A DNA stretch of 45,980 nt from an uncultured Prevotella sp. (GTDB lineage Bacteria; Bacteroidota; Bacteroidia; Bacteroidales; Bacteroidaceae): contig CAKPWR010000016.1 in the NCBI GenBank assembly GCA_934196725.1, positions 1-45,980 of the forward strand, read 5' to 3'. Shown here one piece after another: positions 41,591-45,980 of the stretch. Made by a program: the position numbers and the translations under genes. The notes below the pieces were generated by a model. It had not been told where the DNA came from and did no database searches. It was given only the letters and a program-made list of their open reading frames with translations. Within the stretch, counting starts at the first letter, position 1; every line of letters starts with the position of its first letter.

Positions 41591-41649
41591 ATTATTGGTG
41601 CAAAATATTTGCAGTATTCAAAAAAATACTGTATTTTTGCACCAATAAT
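41591..41649. promoter_or_regulatory. Long palindrome covering the export-gene promoter
   Basis: ATTATTGGTGCAAAA pairs with TTTTGCACCAATAAT, and inside CAGTATT pairs with AATACTG; the left arm has a 3-base extra bulge. The promoter TTTG (41608-41611), 20 bases, TATTTTTG (41632-41639) lies wholly inside. Either an operator or a structure at the RNA 5' end is possible. Confidence 0.8.
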
Positions 41650-41670
41650 GTATAACGAAATTTGTTGATA

Positions 41671-42471
41671 ATGAAAAAAATCATTTTTTCAGCGCTTGTC
41701 GCTTTAACTATGGTCTTGATGCTTGGCAGTTGCGGAAGCACCAAGAACGTGGCTTATTTTCAAAACATTGATTCTATCAGTTTAGCAGGTTCTAAAATCC
41801 TTTATGAGGCTAAGATCATGCCGAAAGACGAACTTACCATTACGGTAATCACTACAGATCCAAAGGCTGCTTTGCCATTTAACCTGGCAGTATCTAACAC
41901 CATCGGTACTAATGGTCAGTTGTCTACATCGCAAGGTTCTTTGCAGGGCTACCTGGTAGATAACAAAGGTAATATTGAGTTTCCGGTAGTTGGTACTTTG
42001 CGTGTTGGAGGCTTGACTAAGAAACAGGCCGAAGATCTCGTAAAGAGCAAGGTTAAACCTTATCTGGCTGCAACTGAAAATCCTATCGTCACAGTTCGTA
42101 TGGCTAGTTATCACGTTTCTGTGTTGGGTGAAGTTACCAAACCTGGTATTATATCTGTACCACAGGAGAAGATGAGTATCCTTGAGGCTTTGGCTCAGGC
42201 TGGCGACTTGACAATCTATGGTAGACGTGATAATGTGATATTGATTCGTCAGGATGCTATGGGTGAAAAGCATTATCATCGTTTGAATCTTAATGATGCT
42301 AATGTCATCAATTCACCATTCTATTATCTTCAGCAGAATGATATCATTTATGTTGAACCTAATAAGGTGAAGGCACAGAACTCTGCCATCGGTTCATCCA
42401 CAACATTAATTATGTCAGGATTGAGTATTTTGACATCTATCGCATCTTTGGTGGTCAATATCTTGCGATAA
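41671..42471 (+). CDS. Wza-type polysaccharide export lipoprotein
   Basis: A predicted outer-membrane-associated polysaccharide exporter, 266 residues from the ATG at 41671 (TTG codons further upstream are less likely). Lipoprotein signal with hydrophobic VALTMVLMLGSC and lipid-accepting Cys at residue 21. A poly_export domain with the PKDELTITVITTDP-like start and NKGNIEFPVVGTLRVGGLTKKQAEDL, then one SLBB domain YHVSVLGEVTKPGIISVP. The C-terminus has a hydrophobic stretch (about 240-262). No polysaccharide biosynthesis genes are next to it: it is an orphan exporter before glmS. glmS makes the precursor of UDP-N-acetylglucosamine, which may connect them. Confidence 0.9.
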   Translation: MKKIIFSALVALTMVLMLGSCGSTKNVAYFQNIDSISLAGSKILYEAKIMPKDELTITVITTDPKAALPFNLAVSNTIGTNGQLSTSQGSLQGYLVDNKGNIEFPVVGTLRVGGLTKKQAEDLVKSKVKPYLAATENPIVTVRMASYHVSVLGEVTKPGIISVPQEKMSILEALAQAGDLTIYGRRDNVILIRQDAMGEKHYHRLNLNDANVINSPFYYLQQNDIIYVEPNKVKAQNSAIGSSTTLIMSGLSILTSIASLVVNILR

Positions 42472-42530
42472 TTGTAAAGGATAAAATATCAGGAATAACG
42501 AACGGAAATTACAGCATAAAATAGATAAAT

Positions 42531-44435
42531 ATGTGTGGCATAGTAGGATATTTAGGTAAGGGAGACGCTTATCCAGCTCTCATTAAGGGTTTGAAGCGTC
42601 TGGAATACCGTGGATACGATTCTGCGGGAGTAGCCCTTATTGGCAATGACGGCTCTTTGAACGTATATAAGGCAAAGGGCAAGGTGGCAGATTTGGAAGC
42701 GTTCTGCTCTGACAAGGATATTTCGGGACATGTGGGTATTGCTCATACCCGTTGGGCAACCCATGGAGAGCCTTCTGCAGTGAATGCTCACCCTCACTAT
42801 TCTTCAAGCAAGAATCTTGCCATGATTCATAATGGTATCATTGAGAACTATGCCGACATCAAGAAGAACTTGATTGCTAAGGGTGTGGAGTTCAAGAGTG
42901 AGACCGATACAGAGGTGCTCGTTCAGCTCATCGAATACATCCAGGTAAAGAAGAATCTTGATCTGTTGACTGCCGTTCAGGTAGCACTCCGTCAGGTGAT
43001 TGGCGCTTACGCTATCGCTATTCTCGACAAGCGCCACCCTGACCAGATTATCGCTGCCCGCAAGCAGAGCCCATTGGTAGTGGGTATTGGTGAGGACGGA
43101 GAGTTCTATCTCGGTTCTGATGCCAGTCCTATCATTGAATATACCGATAAGGTGGTTTACTTGGAGGATGGCAATATCGCCGTAATGCGTCTCGGTCAGG
43201 AATTGCAGGTTGTGAACATCCAGAACGTAAAGCTCAACCCTGAGGTTCAGACCGTGGATATTGACCTCGGTCAGATTGAGAAGGGCGGTTTCCCTCACTT
43301 CATGCTGAAGGAAATCTTCGAACAGCCAGAGTGCCTGCGCAACTGTATGCGTGGCCGTGTGGTGAGCCGCACCGTAGAAACCCGTGTGATGACAGATGGC
43401 GACGATACAACCTGCAAGACGGAGACAGAGATGGGCGTAGTGCTCAGCTCCATTACCGACCATCGCCAGCAACTCCTCAATGCCAAGCGAATCATCATCG
43501 TAGCTTGTGGAACATCATGGCACGCCGGACTCATCGGTAAGCAGATGATGGAGAATTATTGCCGTATCCCTGTGGAAGTGGAATATGCATCTGAGTTCCG
43601 TTACCGCAATCCTGTGGTAACGAAGGATGATGTAGTCATCGCCATTTCCCAGAGTGGTGAAACCGCTGATACCTTGGCTGCCATCAAGCTTGCCAAGGAG
43701 AGTGGGGCATTTATCTATGGTATCTGTAACTCCATCGGTTCTTCCATTGCACGAGAGACAGATACGGGTACCTATATTCACGTAGGTCCTGAGATTGGTG
43801 TTGCCTCTACAAAGGCATTCACCGGTCAGGTTACCGTCCTTATCCTCCTGGCACTTGCCGTCGGTAAGGAGAAGGGAACCATCAGCGAAAACGAATATCA
43901 GAAGATTACAGAACAGCTTTGGAACATTCCTGCCAAGATGAAGGAAGTGTTGAAGCTGAATAATAAGATAGCTGACTTGAGCCGTACGTTTACATACGCT
44001 CGCAATTTCATTTATCTGGGCCGCGGATTCCAATATCCTGTAGCTCTGGAAGGTGCATTGAAGTTGAAGGAGATTAGCTACATCCACGCTGAAGGTTATC
44101 CTGCAGCGGAGATGAAACATGGCCCTATCGCGTTGATTGACAGCGATATGCCTGTGGTAGTTATTGCTACCCACAACTTTATGTATGAGAAGGTCTTGTC
44201 TAATATCCAGGAGATTAAAGCCCGTCAGGGCCGTGTCATTGCCATTGTGAGCAAGGGCGACGAAACTATCTCTAAGATTGCCGACGAAGTGATTGAACTC
44301 CCTGAGACCTTGGAGTGCTTGGAGCCATTATTGGCTACCATTCCTTTGCAGCTCCTGGCTTACCATGTAGCTGTATGCAAGGGTAAGGATGTTGACCAAC
44401 CTAGAAATTTGGCCAAGTCAGTTACTGTCGAATAA
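42531..44435 (+). CDS. glmS: Glutamine-fructose-6-phosphate aminotransferase
   Basis: Makes glucosamine 6-phosphate for peptidoglycan, lipopolysaccharide and capsule. It has 634 residues, slightly longer than the usual 610. Nucleophile Cys2 in MCGIVGYLGK; glutaminase motifs HTRWATHG and HNGIIENY; two SIS sugar-binding domains with CGTSWHAGL, ISQSGETADT and ASTKAFTGQV; the C-terminus ends LAKSVTVE, as expected. No terminator separates it from the upstream exporter gene (59 bases), so read-through is likely. No glmS ribozyme-like sequence was seen in the leader. Confidence 0.96.
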   Translation: MCGIVGYLGKGDAYPALIKGLKRLEYRGYDSAGVALIGNDGSLNVYKAKGKVADLEAFCSDKDISGHVGIAHTRWATHGEPSAVNAHPHYSSSKNLAMIHNGIIENYADIKKNLIAKGVEFKSETDTEVLVQLIEYIQVKKNLDLLTAVQVALRQVIGAYAIAILDKRHPDQIIAARKQSPLVVGIGEDGEFYLGSDASPIIEYTDKVVYLEDGNIAVMRLGQELQVVNIQNVKLNPEVQTVDIDLGQIEKGGFPHFMLKEIFEQPECLRNCMRGRVVSRTVETRVMTDGDDTTCKTETEMGVVLSSITDHRQQLLNAKRIIIVACGTSWHAGLIGKQMMENYCRIPVEVEYASEFRYRNPVVTKDDVVIAISQSGETADTLAAIKLAKESGAFIYGICNSIGSSIARETDTGTYIHVGPEIGVASTKAFTGQVTVLILLALAVGKEKGTISENEYQKITEQLWNIPAKMKEVLKLNNKIADLSRTFTYARNFIYLGRGFQYPVALEGALKLKEISYIHAEGYPAAEMKHGPIALIDSDMPVVVIATHNFMYEKVLSNIQEIKARQGRVIAIVSKGDETISKIADEVIELPETLECLEPLLATIPLQLLAYHVAVCKGKDVDQPRNLAKSVTVE

Positions 44436-44440
44436 AACAT

Positions 44441-44473
44441 AAAGGGAATCGTCGTTTCTAGACGTTTCCCTTT
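44441..44473 (+). terminator. Terminator of glmS
   Basis: AAAGGGAA and GTC pair with GAC and TTTCCCTTT, followed by Ts. Confidence 0.85.
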
Positions 44474-44541
44474 TTTTGGAGGGGTATCCCTCGGATAGGT
44501 ATATTCAAATTTAACTAAATAAGATAAAGGATAATTGAGAG

Positions 44542-45980
44542 ATGGAACCATTGAAACATGAATGTGGCGTAGCAATGATCAGATTGCTCAAGCCATTGGA
44601 GTATTACCAGCAGAAGTACGGCACCTGGATGTACGCACTCAACAAGCTCTATCTGATGATGGAGAAGCAGCACAACCGTGGACAGGAGGGTGCTGGTATG
44701 GCTTGTGTCAAACTGGGCGGAAAGCCTGGACATGAGTATATGTTTCGTGAGCGTGCAGAGGGCAAGAACGCCGTGACCGAGATTTTCGGTAAGGCGAATG
44801 CCAACTTCAAGGACTTGACTCCCGAGCAGCTTGCCGACGCTAAGTTTGCCCAAGAGGAACTGCCTTTCGCAGGCGAACTCTACATGGGCCACCTGCGCTA
44901 CAGTACCACCGGAAAGAGTGGTATCCAGTATGTGCACCCATTCCTGCGCCGCAACAACTGGAAGGCGAAGAACCTCTGTCTTTGCGGTAACTTCAACATG
45001 ACCAATGTAGATGAAATCTTCGAGGAACTGACCAAGCAGGGTCAGAGTCCACGTATCTACAGCGACACTTACATCATGCTCGAACTGATGGGCCACCGCC
45101 TGGACAGAGAGGTGGAGCGCAACTTCGTGGCTGCAAAGGCGATGGAGATGCAGAACACCGACATCACCAACTACATCGAGGACCACGTGAAGATGAGCAA
45201 TGTGCTCAAGACCACGATGAAGAACTTCGACGGTGGTTATGTAGTCTGTGGAATCACCGGTTCGGGAGAGATGTTCTCCATGCGCGACCCTTGGGGCATC
45301 CGTCCTGCTTTCTACTACAAGAACGATGAAATCGTGGTAGTAGCCAGCGAGCGCCCAGTGCTTCAGACCACCTTCGACCTGGAGGCAGAGGATGTACAGG
45401 AACTGATGCCTGGCATGGCACTTCTCGTGAAGAAGAACGGCGAGTGCTCCCTCGAGCGCATCATGGAGCAGAAGGGCGATTCTGCCTGCTCATTCGAGCG
45501 CATCTACTTCAGTCGTGGTTCCGACAAGGATATCTATCAGGAGCGTAAGCAGTTGGGTGAGCAGTTGACCCAGCCTATCCTGAAAGCAGTGGATTACGAT
45601 GTAGATCACACCGTGTTCAGCTACATCCCGAACACAGCCGAGGTGGCTTACTATGGCATGCTGAGCGGTTTCAAGAAGTATCTCAACGAAAGCAAGATTG
45701 AGAAGATTGCCAGTCTCGACCATGTTCCATCGAAAGAAGAATTATACGATATTCTCGGTGATTTCGTCCGTTCGGAGAAGATAGCATGGAAGGACATCAA
45801 GCTCCGTACCTTCATCACCGAGGGCAACAGCCGCAACGACCTGGCGAGCCACGTTTACGATGTAACCTACGGAAGCATTGAGCCGAATGTGGATAATCTC
45901 GTGATCATCGACGACAGTATCGTGCGCGGTACAACCCTGAAGGAGAGCATCCTCCGCATCCTCGACCGTCTGCATCCTAA
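44542..45980 (+). CDS. purF: PurF-like amidophosphoribosyltransferase, 3' end cut by the window
   Basis: The frame from ATG 44542 is open to the window end (about 479 residues). MEPLKHECGVAMIRL puts an N-terminal nucleophile Cys at residue 8, as in Ntn glutaminases after propeptide removal. HNRGQEGAGMAC, YMGHLRYSTTGKSG and CGNFNMTN are glutaminase-domain motifs; MRDPWGIRPAFYY and the PRPP-binding VIIDDSIVRGTTLKES mark the phosphoribosyltransferase domain. It would make phosphoribosylamine for purine synthesis. The N-terminal part has more inserted sequence than E. coli PurF (a longer Bacteroidota form), and such genomes may hold a second PurF, so the exact role is likely but not certain. Confidence 0.88.
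   Translation, partial: MEPLKHECGVAMIRLLKPLEYYQQKYGTWMYALNKLYLMMEKQHNRGQEGAGMACVKLGGKPGHEYMFRERAEGKNAVTEIFGKANANFKDLTPEQLADAKFAQEELPFAGELYMGHLRYSTTGKSGIQYVHPFLRRNNWKAKNLCLCGNFNMTNVDEIFEELTKQGQSPRIYSDTYIMLELMGHRLDREVERNFVAAKAMEMQNTDITNYIEDHVKMSNVLKTTMKNFDGGYVVCGITGSGEMFSMRDPWGIRPAFYYKNDEIVVVASERPVLQTTFDLEAEDVQELMPGMALLVKKNGECSLERIMEQKGDSACSFERIYFSRGSDKDIYQERKQLGEQLTQPILKAVDYDVDHTVFSYIPNTAEVAYYGMLSGFKKYLNESKIEKIASLDHVPSKEELYDILGDFVRSEKIAWKDIKLRTFITEGNSRNDLASHVYDVTYGSIEPNVDNLVIIDDSIVRGTTLKESILRILDRLHP

Noticed and set aside
42472..42530. glmS ribozyme/riboswitch before glmS
   Set aside because: Only 59 bases lie between the genes, too short and without the expected pseudoknot core.

Overview
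The window looks like a chromosomal segment of a gut or oral Bacteroidales bacterium, most likely Prevotella/Segatella (S. copri-like). The evidence is the many Bacteroidota-type promoters (TTTG, a 19-21 base spacer, then TAnnTTTG), the RprX/RprY pair, the GTPase-defective EF-G2-type factor, the 29-residue bS22/COX24-like protein, and a 3' remnant of a Prevotella-style secreted-protein C-terminus. Species assignment is inference; there is no rRNA here.

Bases 1-26450 are mostly core genome. In order they hold the 3' part of ilvC; a leftward recJ-recQ pair; leftward genes for a secreted C1 peptidase and an aminopeptidase P; a rightward patatin-like lipase; a leftward group of trmD plus three small membrane proteins (CD225, DUF2752, TM2); a rightward acn-gltA operon (no icd between them); an unrecognised small membrane protein; hemW; the EF-G2 paralogue; rprX-rprY; the ribosomal operon rpsF-rpsR-rplI; fabD; and an unusual GH13 alpha-amylase carrying a C-terminal AlaX-type (tRNA-SAD) domain.

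Bases 26500-34370 form an accessory region full of broken genes, repeats and hairpins. It has an AAA-ATPase/PD-(D/E)XK gene with an internal deletion; a 746-base element with about 160-base mirrored arms made of GAAGTATCAT iterons around a core of 32-base tandem repeats and GC-rich hairpins; a hipBA toxin-antitoxin operon flanked by 77-78 base direct repeats; a membrane-anchored SUFU-domain protein; a secreted-protein 3' remnant; two copies of a roughly 150-base terminator-promoter-small-RNA cassette whose RNA stem covaries; a lone MARPI-type small protein; and a DUF6088 antitoxin whose AbiEii-like toxin is cut to 38 codons exactly at one cassette boundary. No intact transposase or integrase gene was seen.

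Bases 34400-45980 return to core genes: ltaE and ybjQ; rng; the bS22-like protein and an HU-family protein (all leftward); then rightward a TPM/LemA pair, pyk, a Wza-like polysaccharide export lipoprotein with a long palindrome over its promoter, glmS, and the 5' part of a PurF-like amidophosphoribosyltransferase running off the window end. No tRNA, rRNA or CRISPR array was found.
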